NCBI GenBank assembly: GCA_023392515.1
Contig: JAEVYX010000041.1
Span: 1 to 64,000, forward strand
DNA: 64,000 nucleotides
DNA from: Bacillota bacterium
GTDB lineage: Bacteria; Bacillota; Clostridia; Christensenellales; Aristaeellaceae
Reading direction: 5' to 3'
Shown: positions 27,309-37,535 of the stretch, piece by piece
How the letters are laid out: every line of letters begins with the position of its first letter
Numbering within the stretch: the first letter of the stretch is position 1
Made by a program: the position numbers and the translations under genes
Notes under the pieces: generated by a model
Seen by the model: only the letters and a program-made list of their open reading frames with translations
Told to the model about the DNA's origin: nothing
The model's database searches: none

Positions 27309-29144
27309 TTGCTGCAGAAAATTGAAGCACTGTTGGACACGGTGCAAAAACCCGCTCGATACACCGGGGGCGAAATGCACACCATCATCAAATCCCGTCA
27401 AGAAGTCGAGATTACGTTTGCATTTTGCTTTCCAGATACGTATGAAGTGGCCATGTCCCATCTAGGGATGAAGATTTTGTATGCCTTGATCAACAATCAG
27501 CCTTACGCATTGTGTGAGCGGGTTTGCATGCCTTGGGTGGATATGCTGTCCGGCATGCGGGAACTGGAAGTTCCGCTCTTTTCATTAGAAACAAGAACGC
27601 CGCTTCATGATTTTGATATAGTCGGCTTTACCCTGCAATATGAAATGAGCTATACCAACATCCTGGAGATGCTTTCTTTGGGTAAAATCCCATTGTATTC
27701 CAAAGAAAGGGCTCTTAGCGATCCCATCGTCATCGCGGGAGGGCCTTGTGCTTACAACCCTGAACCGCTGCATGCCTTTATTGATGCATTTGTTCTGGGT
27801 GATGGGGAAGAGGCAACGCTGGAAGTCTTGCAAGCGGTCCGGGAGTGGAAAAAGAGCGGCGCATCCCGGGCGGATTGTCTTAAAAAGCTGGCTGGGATTC
27901 CCGGAGTATATGTGCCCAGTCTTTATCAAGCAGCTTATCACGAGGATGGCACATTGGCCTCTTTTGAGCCCACCTGTCCAGAAGCGCCGAAATCCGTTCA
28001 AAAGCGCGTGGTTTTAGACCTGGATAGCGCTTTTTATCCGGAGCAGATTCCAGTTCCCTATGCAGAGATCGTTCATGACCGGATTATGCTGGAAATTATG
28101 CGAGGCTGCACCAGAGGCTGCCGCTTCTGTCAGGCGGGAATGCTGTATCGCCCCGTCCGGGAACGCAGTTTAACACGCCTTTTGGAATTGGCAAAGCAGT
28201 TGGAGCATAGTACCGGGTATGAGGAAATCTCTCTGTCGAGCCTGTCCAGCGGTGACTATTCCTGCCTGCCGGAGCTGGTTAAGGAATTGATACAAGAATT
28301 TCATAAAGAAAAAGTTTCCATTTCTTTGCCGTCATTGCGCATTGACAGCATCGTGAAGGAATCCTTGGAAGAGACGCAAAAAGTAAAAAAATCCGGTCTA
28401 ACCTTTGCTCCGGAGGCCGGCACCCAACGCCTTAGGGACGTAATCAACAAGGGTGTTACTAGGGATGACCTTCTGCGTACTGTGAAAGACGCTTTTGAGG
28501 GCGGATGGAGCAATGTGAAGCTCTATTTCATGATCGGGTTGCCTACGGAAACAAATGATGACCTGGACGGCATAGGGGAACTGGCACAAGCGGTGGTACA
28601 AGCCTATTTCTCCGTGCCGAGAGAACAGCGCGCAAGAGGGCTGAAAATAACCTGCAGTGCCTCCAGCTTTGTGCCCAAGCCATTTACCCCTTTCCAATGG
28701 GAACCTCAAGCAACGCTTGAAGCGATCAAGGAAAAGCAGGCATATTTACGCAAGGCTTTGTCCGTTAAAGGCGTAACGTTCCACTGGCATGAGCCTGAAG
28801 TCAGCGTAATGGAGGCGTGCTTTGCCAGAGGCGACCGGAAAATGGCCGATGTTTTGTATGAGGCATGGCGCCTGGGCTGCCGTTTGGATGGATGGACCGA
28901 GCATTTTCATTATGATTTATGGATGCAGGCCTTTCAAAACTGTGGCTTGGATCCGGCTTTTTACAGCAGCCGTGAAAGAGATAAAGAAGAATTGCTGCCT
29001 TGGGATTTCATTGACGCGGGCATTACAAAAGCCTTCCTTTTGCGTGAAAAACAGCGGGCTGTTAGCGCACAGATCACGCCTGACTGCCGAAACGGCTGCC
29101 AGGGCTGCGGTTTAACGAGGTTCCAGGGGGTATGCTTGCCATGA
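27309..29144 (+). CDS. B12-binding radical SAM protein (TIGR03960 family)
   Basis: This 611-residue protein has an N-terminal cobalamin-binding-like region followed by a radical SAM core, with the cluster motif GCTRGCRFCQAGM at about residues 263-275. A C-terminal cysteine-rich tail (CRNGCQGCG, then FQGVC) is present. The family occurs next to a TIGR03936 partner and RNase E/G in many Firmicutes, exactly as here. Its reaction is not established. The start is TTG 27309 after GGAGG at seven-base spacing. Confidence 0.88.
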   Translation: MLQKIEALLDTVQKPARYTGGEMHTIIKSRQEVEITFAFCFPDTYEVAMSHLGMKILYALINNQPYALCERVCMPWVDMLSGMRELEVPLFSLETRTPLHDFDIVGFTLQYEMSYTNILEMLSLGKIPLYSKERALSDPIVIAGGPCAYNPEPLHAFIDAFVLGDGEEATLEVLQAVREWKKSGASRADCLKKLAGIPGVYVPSLYQAAYHEDGTLASFEPTCPEAPKSVQKRVVLDLDSAFYPEQIPVPYAEIVHDRIMLEIMRGCTRGCRFCQAGMLYRPVRERSLTRLLELAKQLEHSTGYEEISLSSLSSGDYSCLPELVKELIQEFHKEKVSISLPSLRIDSIVKESLEETQKVKKSGLTFAPEAGTQRLRDVINKGVTRDDLLRTVKDAFEGGWSNVKLYFMIGLPTETNDDLDGIGELAQAVVQAYFSVPREQRARGLKITCSASSFVPKPFTPFQWEPQATLEAIKEKQAYLRKALSVKGVTFHWHEPEVSVMEACFARGDRKMADVLYEAWRLGCRLDGWTEHFHYDLWMQAFQNCGLDPAFYSSRERDKEELLPWDFIDAGITKAFLLREKQRAVSAQITPDCRNGCQGCGLTRFQGVCLP

Positions 29145-29821
29145 GAATGCTGGTTGTATTTGAAAAAGGAACCCTTTTGCGGCATATCGGACACCTGGAT
29201 TTGATGAGGACAATGCAGCGCGCCTTGCGCCGCAGCGGCTTGCCGGTTGCCTATAGCCAAGGCTTTAATCCCCATATCCTTGCAAATTTTGCCTCAGCGC
29301 TATCTGTCGGTGTAGCCGGGAAAAAGGAGATCATGGATGTTGCGCTAACAGAAACGATAACGCCGGATGTTTTTATCAAAAACCTTAATTCTGCATTGCC
29401 GCCGGCGCTTCAGGTACTGGCGGCTTACCCCGTTGAGGATAGTCATCCTGCACCCATGGCACAGCTGGCAGCGGCATCCTATACCATATCCTTGATGGAC
29501 CCAGTAGGGGAAACGCTTGTAAATGCCATTCCATCATTTTTGGAAAAGCATGAAATATTCGCAATGCGTAAAACAAAAAGCGGCGAAAAGTTGTGTGATA
29601 TCCGGCCGATGATCTATAATCTGACGGCCCGGGCAGAAGATGGCCATTGGATGCTTGATGCAACGCTGGCGTTACGGGAAGAAGCCACGCTAAAAACAGA
29701 CCTTTTGATCAGCAGTCTTTGCCTTCACGCCAATGTGCCAAATCCGAAATTTTATGTAGTACGTACCGGACTTTGGGGAAAAGGAAAAGACGGTAATCTT
29801 GCCGCGTTGGAGACGTTATAG
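29141..29821 (+). CDS. TIGR03936 / DUF2344 radical-SAM-linked protein
   Basis: This 226-residue protein begins MRMLVVFEKGTLLRHIGHLDLMRTMQRALRR-like sequence and contains LPVAYSQGFNPHI, the family hallmarks. It is the constant partner of the preceding radical SAM protein and is sometimes fused to it. ATG 29141 overlaps the upstream stop as ATGA, which fixes the start. Role unknown; a link to ribosome or RNA maturation is inferred only from the RNase G neighbour. Confidence 0.88.
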   Translation: MRMLVVFEKGTLLRHIGHLDLMRTMQRALRRSGLPVAYSQGFNPHILANFASALSVGVAGKKEIMDVALTETITPDVFIKNLNSALPPALQVLAAYPVEDSHPAPMAQLAAASYTISLMDPVGETLVNAIPSFLEKHEIFAMRKTKSGEKLCDIRPMIYNLTARAEDGHWMLDATLALREEATLKTDLLISSLCLHANVPNPKFYVVRTGLWGKGKDGNLAALETL

Positions 29822-29833
29822 TCTGGAGTAGCT

Positions 29834-31060
29834 ATGAGAGAGATTTTTTATCAGAAAGAAGGAAATATCCGCAAAGTTGCGTTGCTAGAAGATGGCGCTC
29901 TTTGTGAATACTTCCTATATGAACAGGATGGGGATACTTCTCTGACTGGCGCGATTTATAAAGGCCGGATAGAGCGGATTGTTCCCGGGATGCACGCTGC
30001 CTTTGTACATATAGGGTTCACGAAAAACGGATTCCTTCCTTTGGACGAAAGCCCCTTTTATCAAGATCAAAAGGAACATACATCATCTCCTCGGCCCTCC
30101 TTACAGACTGGTCAAGAAATTTTGGTGCAGGTAAAAAAGGATCCTTCCGGTGAAAAAGGTGCATATCTGACAAGGGATATCACATTTCCCGGGAAATATA
30201 TGGTATTTATGCCCCTGGACACATTTATCGGAGTGTCTAGGCGTGTAAAGGAAGCCCAAGAGCGTGAAAAGCTTTTATCCATAGGCCGGGAGATTGCGCC
30301 GGATGGAGCAGGACTGGTGATGAGGGCTGCATCTCTGGAGGCGAATCAGACGCAATTGGAACAGGAGCTTCAAGACTTGAAAGAAGCCTGGCTGTGCGTT
30401 CAGAACCGCTATCCGCTAAAGAATGCGCCATGCCTCTTATATGAAAATTTGAATTCTTTTCAAGAAATGCTCAGGGATTATCCGGAAATGAGCATTCATC
30501 GGATATTAACAAACGTACCGGATTTCGCAACTGCCGGAATCCCTGTGGAGTTTTTTTCAGACCAGGATACTTTTTTGAGCTCGGGAATACAAGCACAAGT
30601 AGAAAAAGCCTTGCAGCGCAAGGTTTGGCTTAAGAGCGGCGGCTACTTAATCATAGATGTCTGCGAGGCATTGACGGTAATTGATGTGAACACAGGCAAA
30701 TTCACCGGAAAAAAGCTCCTGGAAGAAACAGTGTTTGCCCTTAATCTGGAAGCTTGCGAAGAAATTTCTCGGCAGATAAGGCTTCGGAACATGGGCGGCA
30801 TTATATTGGTAGACTTTATTGATATGCAAAAAGAACATCACAGACAGGCTATTTTGGAAGCTATGGCCAAAGCTTTATCCAAAGACCGGATTAAGACAGC
30901 GATCCATGGCTTTACTACGCTCGGCCTGATGGAATTGACACGCAAAAAATCACGCCTTCCTCTGCATCAAACGCTGATGTCTCCTTGTGCGGCTTGCAGG
31001 GGGACAGGCTGGGTTCTTACCCAAGGCGGTGGCGAGAAAGGGGAGTCTGATCATGGGTGA
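29834..31060 (+). CDS. rng: Ribonuclease G (RNase E/G family)
   Basis: This 408-residue endoribonuclease has an S1-like RNA-binding region at residues about 38-120 (GAIYKGRIERIVPGMHAAFVHIG). Its catalytic Mg-binding aspartates lie in VIDVNTGKF and ILVDFIDMQ, and the C-terminal zinc-link cysteines are in CAACRGTG. It processes rRNA and decays mRNA. It lies downstream of the TIGR03960/TIGR03936 pair. Its end overlaps miaB by eight bases. Confidence 0.93.
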   Translation: MREIFYQKEGNIRKVALLEDGALCEYFLYEQDGDTSLTGAIYKGRIERIVPGMHAAFVHIGFTKNGFLPLDESPFYQDQKEHTSSPRPSLQTGQEILVQVKKDPSGEKGAYLTRDITFPGKYMVFMPLDTFIGVSRRVKEAQEREKLLSIGREIAPDGAGLVMRAASLEANQTQLEQELQDLKEAWLCVQNRYPLKNAPCLLYENLNSFQEMLRDYPEMSIHRILTNVPDFATAGIPVEFFSDQDTFLSSGIQAQVEKALQRKVWLKSGGYLIIDVCEALTVIDVNTGKFTGKKLLEETVFALNLEACEEISRQIRLRNMGGIILVDFIDMQKEHHRQAILEAMAKALSKDRIKTAIHGFTTLGLMELTRKKSRLPLHQTLMSPCAACRGTGWVLTQGGGEKGESDHG

Positions 31061-32459
31061 AAGAAAGCCGATACTTGTAACGCCTGAAGAAATGCAGGCA
31101 CAAGCGCATTATATGGATTTAGTAAACCAGCACACGGAGAAGCCAAGGCAGTACCATATCGTCACCTTTGGCTGTCAGATGAACGTACATGACAGCGAAA
31201 AACTGGCGGGTATGCTGAAAGCCATGGGGGCAAAAGAAGCCCCTTCCAAAGAGGAAGCGGACCTGGTACTTTTCAATACTTGCTGCGTGCGGGATAATGC
31301 GGAGCGCAAGGCGCTCGGTAATGTGCTTTGGCTGAAAGAACTTAAAAAGTCAAGACCGGAGCTCATGATCGGTGTATGCGGATGCATGATCCAACAGCCG
31401 GGCATGGCGGAAAGAATACTAAGTCAATACCGCTTTGTGGATATTGCCTTTGGCACGCACAATCTTCACCGTCTGCCTGAAATGCTGTACAAGGTGCTTG
31501 AAACCAGGCATCCTGTTGTGGAAGTCTGCTTCGATGAGAACCGCATTGCAGAGGATGTACCCATTCAGCGGCCAAATACCTATCAAGCCTATCTGACCAT
31601 TATGTACGGCTGCAACAACTTTTGTTCCTTTTGCATCGTACCCTATGTGCGGGGCCGAGAACGTTCCAGAAGCGCACAGGCTATTATAGAAGAAGCGGTG
31701 CAATTAAAAGAAAGCGGCGTAAAAGAGATTATGCTGCTGGGACAAAACGTTAACTCCTATGGCAATGACCAACAGGGAGAATTGCGATTCCCGCAATTGC
31801 TCAAAGAACTGGATCAGCTGGGCATACCCCGTATCCGCTTTATGACGTCCCATCCCAAAGATTTGTCAGATGAGCTTATTCAAGTAATGGCTGATGGAAA
31901 GCACATCTGTCCCCATTTTCATTTGCCTGTGCAGTCGGGGAATGACGCCGTTTTGAAAGCAATGAATCGGCGCTACACCAGGGAACAGTACCTGAACCGT
32001 GTTTCCGCTCTTCGAAAAGCAATTCCGAATATTGGGCTTACGACGGACCTGATTGTCGGGTTTCCCGGGGAAACGGAAGAACAATTTCAGGACACACTAT
32101 CCCTGGTGGAAGAAGTACGATATGACGCAGCCTTCACCTTTATCTATTCACCACGATCAGGCACCCGTGCTGCAGACATGGCTGGACAGGTAACAAAGGA
32201 AGTGGCCGCCGACCGCATCCAGCGGCTTATAGCCCTTCAGGAATCGTCCATCCGTGCTGTTCACGAAAGTCTCATTGGCATGAACGATCTGGTTCTTGTG
32301 GAAAACTTGTCCAAGCGAGATCAAAAGCAGGTATCCGGCAAGGGTATGCGGAATATTACCATCAGTTTTCCCGGAAGCCCACAGGATATTGGAAGAATCA
32401 TACCGGTGCGCATTACCTCCTCCGGGAGCAATACCCTTCGGGGAGAACGGATTGAATAA
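31053..32459 (+). CDS. miaB: tRNA-2-methylthio-N6-dimethylallyladenosine synthase MiaB
   Basis: This 468-residue radical SAM methylthiotransferase modifies A37 of tRNAs after MiaA. The auxiliary-cluster Cys residues lie in FGCQMNVHDSE, NTCCVRDNAE and VCGCMIQQ. The radical SAM motif is MYGCNNFCSFCIVPYVRG, and a TRAM domain ends the protein. ATG 31053 follows GGGGAG; the upstream in-frame region belongs to RNase G. It starts the block miaB-ylbF-mutS-mutL-miaA known from Bacillus (ymcB-ymcA-mutSL). Confidence 0.96.
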   Translation: MGERKPILVTPEEMQAQAHYMDLVNQHTEKPRQYHIVTFGCQMNVHDSEKLAGMLKAMGAKEAPSKEEADLVLFNTCCVRDNAERKALGNVLWLKELKKSRPELMIGVCGCMIQQPGMAERILSQYRFVDIAFGTHNLHRLPEMLYKVLETRHPVVEVCFDENRIAEDVPIQRPNTYQAYLTIMYGCNNFCSFCIVPYVRGRERSRSAQAIIEEAVQLKESGVKEIMLLGQNVNSYGNDQQGELRFPQLLKELDQLGIPRIRFMTSHPKDLSDELIQVMADGKHICPHFHLPVQSGNDAVLKAMNRRYTREQYLNRVSALRKAIPNIGLTTDLIVGFPGETEEQFQDTLSLVEEVRYDAAFTFIYSPRSGTRAADMAGQVTKEVAADRIQRLIALQESSIRAVHESLIGMNDLVLVENLSKRDQKQVSGKGMRNITISFPGSPQDIGRIIPVRITSSGSNTLRGERIE

Positions 32460-32471
32460 AGGAGAATTTGT

Positions 32472-32876
32472 ATGAAGAAAGTTTTGGAGCAGGCCGAAAA
32501 ATTGGCCGAGTCCATTTTGGACAGTGAAGAATTTATCCAGATGCGCCTGGCAGAACAGGCTGTTACAACAAGCTCAGAAGCATCTTTGCTGATCTCAGAC
32601 TTCATCGAAAAGCGGCAGAAGGTAGAAAGCATTCTTGCGGAGAATGACCTGAATCATGGTGATTTGGCTTTGGCAGGAGAGGCAATGGAGACGTCGGAAA
32701 AAAAGATGAATGAAGAACCTCTAATCCAAAGGATGCAATCCGCCAGGGCAGCCTTTACTGACATGATGAACAATGTAAATCAAATCATTCGATTTGTGGT
32801 AACAGGAGAAACCGAAGAACAGCAAAGCGGTGGGTGTTCCGGTTCCTGCGACAGTTGCAGCGGCTGCCACCATTAA
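32472..32876 (+). CDS. YlbF/YmcA family protein with cysteine-rich tail
   Basis: This 134-residue helical protein matches the Com_YlbF fold (residues 1-112), for example EQAEKLAESILDSEEFIQM and LISDFIEKRQKVESI. In Bacillus, YlbF, YmcA and YaaT form an Fe-S-containing complex that affects RNase Y, sporulation, competence and biofilms. The C-terminus here ends in a dense Cys/His tail, CSGSCDSCSGCHH, that could bind an Fe-S cluster or zinc. It sits between miaB and mutS at the place of Bacillus ymcA. Confidence 0.85.
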   Translation: MKKVLEQAEKLAESILDSEEFIQMRLAEQAVTTSSEASLLISDFIEKRQKVESILAENDLNHGDLALAGEAMETSEKKMNEEPLIQRMQSARAAFTDMMNNVNQIIRFVVTGETEEQQSGGCSGSCDSCSGCHH

Positions 32877-32913
32877 AAACGAAAGCATAGCGAAACGCAC
32901 ATAGGAGGACAGA

Positions 32914-35517
32914 ATGGCTAGCGTCACCCCCATGATGCAGCAATATCTGCAAATCAAGGAACAATATCAAGATTGTATCATTTTTTATCGCCTGGGCGAT
33001 TTTTACGAAATGTTCTTCGATGACGCTCATGTCGCCTCCAGGGAACTGGAATTGACACTGACCGGCAGGGATTGTGGTCTGGAAGAACGTGCACCCATGT
33101 GCGGCATTCCGTATCATAGCGCCAACACCTATATCACCAAGCTGATTGAAAAGGGCTACAAGGTGGCTATCTGTGAGCAGATGACCGATCCTGCCTTAAG
33201 CAAGGGCTTGGTGGAACGGGAAGTGGTGCGTATCATCACACCCGGAACCGTCATCGACAGTGCGATGTTGGAAGAGCGGGAAAACAATTTTCTGCTTTGT
33301 ATTTATATCTACGGTCTGACTGCTGGAATGGCGTTTGCAGATGTCTCCACAGGCGAATTTTTTGTGCATCAATTGCAGCCATATGATGTTCTGCTGGCGG
33401 ACGAAATACTGCGCATACGGCCTCATGAGATGATCACCAACGACATAAAGGCACTGCGGCCCTACGTGAGCGGAGAAGCCTCCTTAACGGAGTATCCTCA
33501 GAATGCCTTTTTACCCGGCTCTTCCCAAGAGGCACTATTGCGTCATTTCAAATTGGCGGATTTATCCCCGCTTGGGTTAGCTGAAGATTACAAAGCTGGT
33601 ATCCAAGCAGCCGGAGCGCTCATGCAATATTTGAGCGATACGCAAAAAAATGCTTTGGAGCATATCACGAACATACGCATTTATCCCAGCAGCGAAACGA
33701 TGCTTCTGGATAAAAACGCCCGACGGAATCTGGAGTTGACGGAGAGCTTGCGCGGCCGCACCAAAAAAGGAACGCTGCTCTGGCTCTTGGACCAAACCTC
33801 CACAGCCATGGGCGGGCGGCTTTTAAGAAGCTGGATTGAGCAGCCGCTGGTCAACCCGGATAAGATCAACCGCCGATTGGACGCAGTGGCGGCCCTTCAA
33901 AGCCATCATGTACTTTGCATGTCCTTAAGTCAAGAATTAAAAGGCGTTTACGATATTGAAAGGCTTTTAAGCCGTGTGGCTTATAAAAACATCCATGCCA
34001 GAGATTGTCTGGCTCTTTCCCAGTCGCTAAAAAAGGTCCCCGCTGTGAAGGAGCTGATTCAGCCTCTTGAAGGATCGCTTATTCAAGAGGTATATGGCCT
34101 TCTTGATCCCTTAAGCGACTTGACGGATTTGCTGGACAACGCCATCCACCCTGATGCCCCCCTCAGCATCACTGAAGGAGGCATCATAAAAGAGGGCTAT
34201 CATCAGCATCTGGATGAACTGCGTCAAGCTGCTACCAACGGAAAGCAGTGGATACTTGATTTGGAAGCAAAAGAGCGTCAGGAGACGGGAATCAAGAACC
34301 TGCGTATCCAGTACAACAGGGTATTTGGCTACTACATTGAGGTAACAAAATCCTATTATGAATTGGTACCGCTGCGCTATCAGCGAAAGCAAACACTTGC
34401 TAACTGTGAGCGCTATATCACTCCGGAATTACATGAAATTGAGCAAAAAATTGTAGGGGCCCAGGAGCAGGCAACCCGACTGGAACTGGAGCTGTTCACC
34501 GGGATCAGAGAGCGAATTACCTCGCTGATTTCAGGGATGCAGCAGACAGCCATGGGCCTGAAAATATTGGACGCCTTGGTTTCCTTGGCACGCGTTGCTA
34601 CGAATAACCATTATGTACGTCCGGAAATCGTTACCGATGGCAATCTGGCTATATTGGATGGCCGCCATCCCGTTGTGGAGCAGACACTTCGGGAAGGCGC
34701 GTTTGTGCCTAACGATACCTATATGAACAATGATGGCCAACGGATGCTGATCATCACCGGGCCAAATATGGCCGGTAAAAGTACATATATGCGCCAGGTG
34801 GCTCTGATTGTGCTGATGGCCCATATCGGCAGCTTTGTTCCCGCCAGAGAAGCAACCATCCCGATTGTAGACAGAATCTTCACAAGGGTAGGCGCATCCG
34901 ATGATCTGGCCGGCGGACAATCCACCTTCATGGTTGAAATGGCCGAAATGGCCCATATTCTGCGTAATGCCACGTACAAGTCTCTCATCATTCTAGATGA
35001 AATCGGCCGGGGAACCAGTACCTTTGATGGCCTCTCCATTGCCTGGGCAGTAGTGGAGTATATTTGCGACAAGCAAAACATTGGCGCCAAGACGCTGTTT
35101 GCTACCCATTATCATGAGCTTTCAGAGCTGGAAAGCCATCTGGATGGGGTTGAAAACTACTGTATTTCTGTCAAAGAACACGGCGAGGATGTTATATTTC
35201 TCAGAAAGATTGTAAAAGGCGGCGCGGATAAGAGCTTTGGCATCCATGTGGCCAGATTGGCCGGTGTACCGCAGCCTGTTTTAATGCGAGCCCATGAAAT
35301 TCAGGCCAGGCTGGAAGTATCAGACATCAACCAAAACACCATCGGACAAAACATTCTTGAAGAAGGCAAGCGATCCGGTACCCAGCAGGTAGGACTGTTC
35401 AACTTTGCCCAAACCGAGCTGGTGGAAGAATTGCGCAATCTTGACGTAATGTCCCTGACGCCCATGGATGCCATCAATCAGTTATTCCTTTTGCGGGAAA
35501 AAGCACGAAAGCTGTAA
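32914..35517 (+). CDS. mutS: DNA mismatch repair protein MutS
   Basis: This 867-residue mismatch sensor has the N-terminal GDFYEMFFDDA motif (mismatch-wedge Phe-x-Glu) at about residues 29-39. The core and clamp domains follow. The ATPase has Walker A GPNMAGKST at about 615-623, TRVGASDDLAGGQSTFMVEM and Walker B LDEIGRGTSTFDG. The length is normal for MutS1. ATG follows AGGAGG. MutL follows 11 bases downstream. Confidence 0.98.
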   Translation: MASVTPMMQQYLQIKEQYQDCIIFYRLGDFYEMFFDDAHVASRELELTLTGRDCGLEERAPMCGIPYHSANTYITKLIEKGYKVAICEQMTDPALSKGLVEREVVRIITPGTVIDSAMLEERENNFLLCIYIYGLTAGMAFADVSTGEFFVHQLQPYDVLLADEILRIRPHEMITNDIKALRPYVSGEASLTEYPQNAFLPGSSQEALLRHFKLADLSPLGLAEDYKAGIQAAGALMQYLSDTQKNALEHITNIRIYPSSETMLLDKNARRNLELTESLRGRTKKGTLLWLLDQTSTAMGGRLLRSWIEQPLVNPDKINRRLDAVAALQSHHVLCMSLSQELKGVYDIERLLSRVAYKNIHARDCLALSQSLKKVPAVKELIQPLEGSLIQEVYGLLDPLSDLTDLLDNAIHPDAPLSITEGGIIKEGYHQHLDELRQAATNGKQWILDLEAKERQETGIKNLRIQYNRVFGYYIEVTKSYYELVPLRYQRKQTLANCERYITPELHEIEQKIVGAQEQATRLELELFTGIRERITSLISGMQQTAMGLKILDALVSLARVATNNHYVRPEIVTDGNLAILDGRHPVVEQTLREGAFVPNDTYMNNDGQRMLIITGPNMAGKSTYMRQVALIVLMAHIGSFVPAREATIPIVDRIFTRVGASDDLAGGQSTFMVEMAEMAHILRNATYKSLIILDEIGRGTSTFDGLSIAWAVVEYICDKQNIGAKTLFATHYHELSELESHLDGVENYCISVKEHGEDVIFLRKIVKGGADKSFGIHVARLAGVPQPVLMRAHEIQARLEVSDINQNTIGQNILEEGKRSGTQQVGLFNFAQTELVEELRNLDVMSLTPMDAINQLFLLREKARKL

Positions 35518-35528
35518 AGGAGGAAGCC

Positions 35529-37520
35529 ATGGCTCATATAGAACGACTGTCGCCGGAGGTGATTGGAAAAATTGCCGCCGGTGAAGTGGTGGAACGTCCT
35601 GCTGCCGCGATTAAGGAATTGGTGGAAAACAGCATGGATGCAGGTGCCAGCGCTGTTACGATAGAAATTCGGGATGGGGGAATTTCCTACATCCGTGTCA
35701 CGGACAACGGCGGCGGAATTCCGCACCCTGAAATCCGAATGGCTTTTGAACGTCATGCCACCAGTAAGATCTCTCAGGCGGAAGATTTGCATCACATCCA
35801 AACGCTGGGCTTTCGCGGTGAGGCAATAGCATCCATTGCAGCTGTCAGCCGGATGGAGTGCACAACCCGGACCCGGTCGGAAGATCACGGAATCATCGTT
35901 GTTAATGAAGGCGGTATCATCCGAGATATCCGAGATGCGGCATGCCCTGAAGGTACTACAATGATTGTCCGAGATTTGTTTTTCAACACCCCGGTCAGGC
36001 TGAAATTTTTAAAGAAGCCGGCCACAGAAGCAGGACTTGTATCGGATTTGGTGATGCGGCTGATCCTATCCAGACCGGATATTTCGTTTCGCCTATTAAG
36101 CCAGGGGAAAACCATCTATCATAGCCCGGGTGATGGAAAACTTTCATCGGCAGTGTTCAGCATATATGGAAGAGAAATGCTGAATTCCATGCGATATTTG
36201 CAAGACACATCTCAAGGTATCCAATTGTCAGGCTACGTGGGCATTGGGGACAGTGCCCGAGGGACAAGAAGCCATCAGTCCTTTTTTATCAATGGCCGGT
36301 ATATGAAGAGCCTTTTACTTTCACAGGCAGTAGAGCAGGGATGCCGGGAAAGAGTGACAATTGGTCATTTCCCCATTTGTGTTTTTCACCTGTCGATGCC
36401 TTATGAGACAGTAGATGTTAATGTCCATCCAAATAAACTGGAAGTCCGTTTTCAAAATGAAACAGCTGTATTTGAATCCGTGCGGGATATGATTGCGGAT
36501 ACGTTAAGAAGGGACACAACGCTGGATAGAATTCCGGAAATGACTCTATCTGCAGCAATTGACCCGCTTAAGTCAGATAACAGGGTCAATGTACAAAAAA
36601 TAGATCCGGAAATGCGGAGAACGGTTGGTATCGAACCGAGGTCTATTGCGGAAAGCATCACCCGCCGAGACAGTGAACCAAAGTCTATAAATAATAAAAC
36701 CCCCGCAGAAAATAACATACCGAATTCTTCGCTTTCCAGGTTGCTGGATATCCCCTTACCCTCGCCTGGCGAGCGTACACAGACAAAAGTTTTGCAGGAA
36801 TCCAATATAGCTCCTATGATGACAGCGCCTATTATCCTGAAGGGTTCTGATACATACGCCATTCATGATAAGAATCCTCCAAAGGCGTCCACGATTCTGT
36901 CAGAAAAAGTAGAAGAGCTGCCGCCAATCAGTAAAGAGTATCAAAAGCTGCAATTGCGTGTTTTAGGTGTTTTATTTCAAACCTATATTCTTATTGAGTA
37001 TGGAGAACAGTTGCTTCTTATCGACCAACATGCTGCCCATGAAAGGCTGCTTTACGATCAAATGATGCAGGCATTGGATCGGCATGCTGCTTCTCAGGCT
37101 TTGCTTGTACCGCAAGTACTTTCATTGTCCCACAGGGAAATGGAAATACTTCTTGAAAACCAACAGGCATTGCAGGAGACCGGCTTTGATATTGAATCAT
37201 TTGGAGAAACTGCTGTTCAGGTTCGCTCTGTTCCTATGATTTTGGGGGAACCTCAAGTTAAAACTTTTTTGCTGGAGATATTGGATCAGTTAGAAACCAT
37301 GCGTGGCTTGAGCACTCTGGAAAAGCGAAGAACCGCGATTGTTCAAATGGCCTGCAAACGTGCTGTAAAGGGCGGAGAACAGTTGTCTCAATTTGCAATA
37401 GAGGATTTGGTCCGCAGGACGACGGAAACCGGTACAACACCAACCTGTCCTCATGGCCGTCCACTAGTGATTGCCATTACCCACCAGGATCTGGACAAAC
37501 GCTTTAAGCGGATTCAATAA
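35529..37520 (+). CDS. mutL: DNA mismatch repair endonuclease MutL
   Basis: This 663-residue protein has an N-terminal GHKL ATPase with ELVENSMDAGA, DNGGGIP and GFRGEAIASI. The middle linker (residues about 335-460) is variable and probably disordered. The C-terminal metal-binding endonuclease signature is DQHAAHERLLYDQM, with ACKRAVKGG and CPHGRP. The endonuclease motif means strand nicking is done by MutL itself, fitting a bacterium without MutH. AAAGGAGG precedes the ATG. Confidence 0.97.
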   Translation: MAHIERLSPEVIGKIAAGEVVERPAAAIKELVENSMDAGASAVTIEIRDGGISYIRVTDNGGGIPHPEIRMAFERHATSKISQAEDLHHIQTLGFRGEAIASIAAVSRMECTTRTRSEDHGIIVVNEGGIIRDIRDAACPEGTTMIVRDLFFNTPVRLKFLKKPATEAGLVSDLVMRLILSRPDISFRLLSQGKTIYHSPGDGKLSSAVFSIYGREMLNSMRYLQDTSQGIQLSGYVGIGDSARGTRSHQSFFINGRYMKSLLLSQAVEQGCRERVTIGHFPICVFHLSMPYETVDVNVHPNKLEVRFQNETAVFESVRDMIADTLRRDTTLDRIPEMTLSAAIDPLKSDNRVNVQKIDPEMRRTVGIEPRSIAESITRRDSEPKSINNKTPAENNIPNSSLSRLLDIPLPSPGERTQTKVLQESNIAPMMTAPIILKGSDTYAIHDKNPPKASTILSEKVEELPPISKEYQKLQLRVLGVLFQTYILIEYGEQLLLIDQHAAHERLLYDQMMQALDRHAASQALLVPQVLSLSHREMEILLENQQALQETGFDIESFGETAVQVRSVPMILGEPQVKTFLLEILDQLETMRGLSTLEKRRTAIVQMACKRAVKGGEQLSQFAIEDLVRRTTETGTTPTCPHGRPLVIAITHQDLDKRFKRIQ

Positions 37521-37535
37521 AAAGGAGTTCCTATC

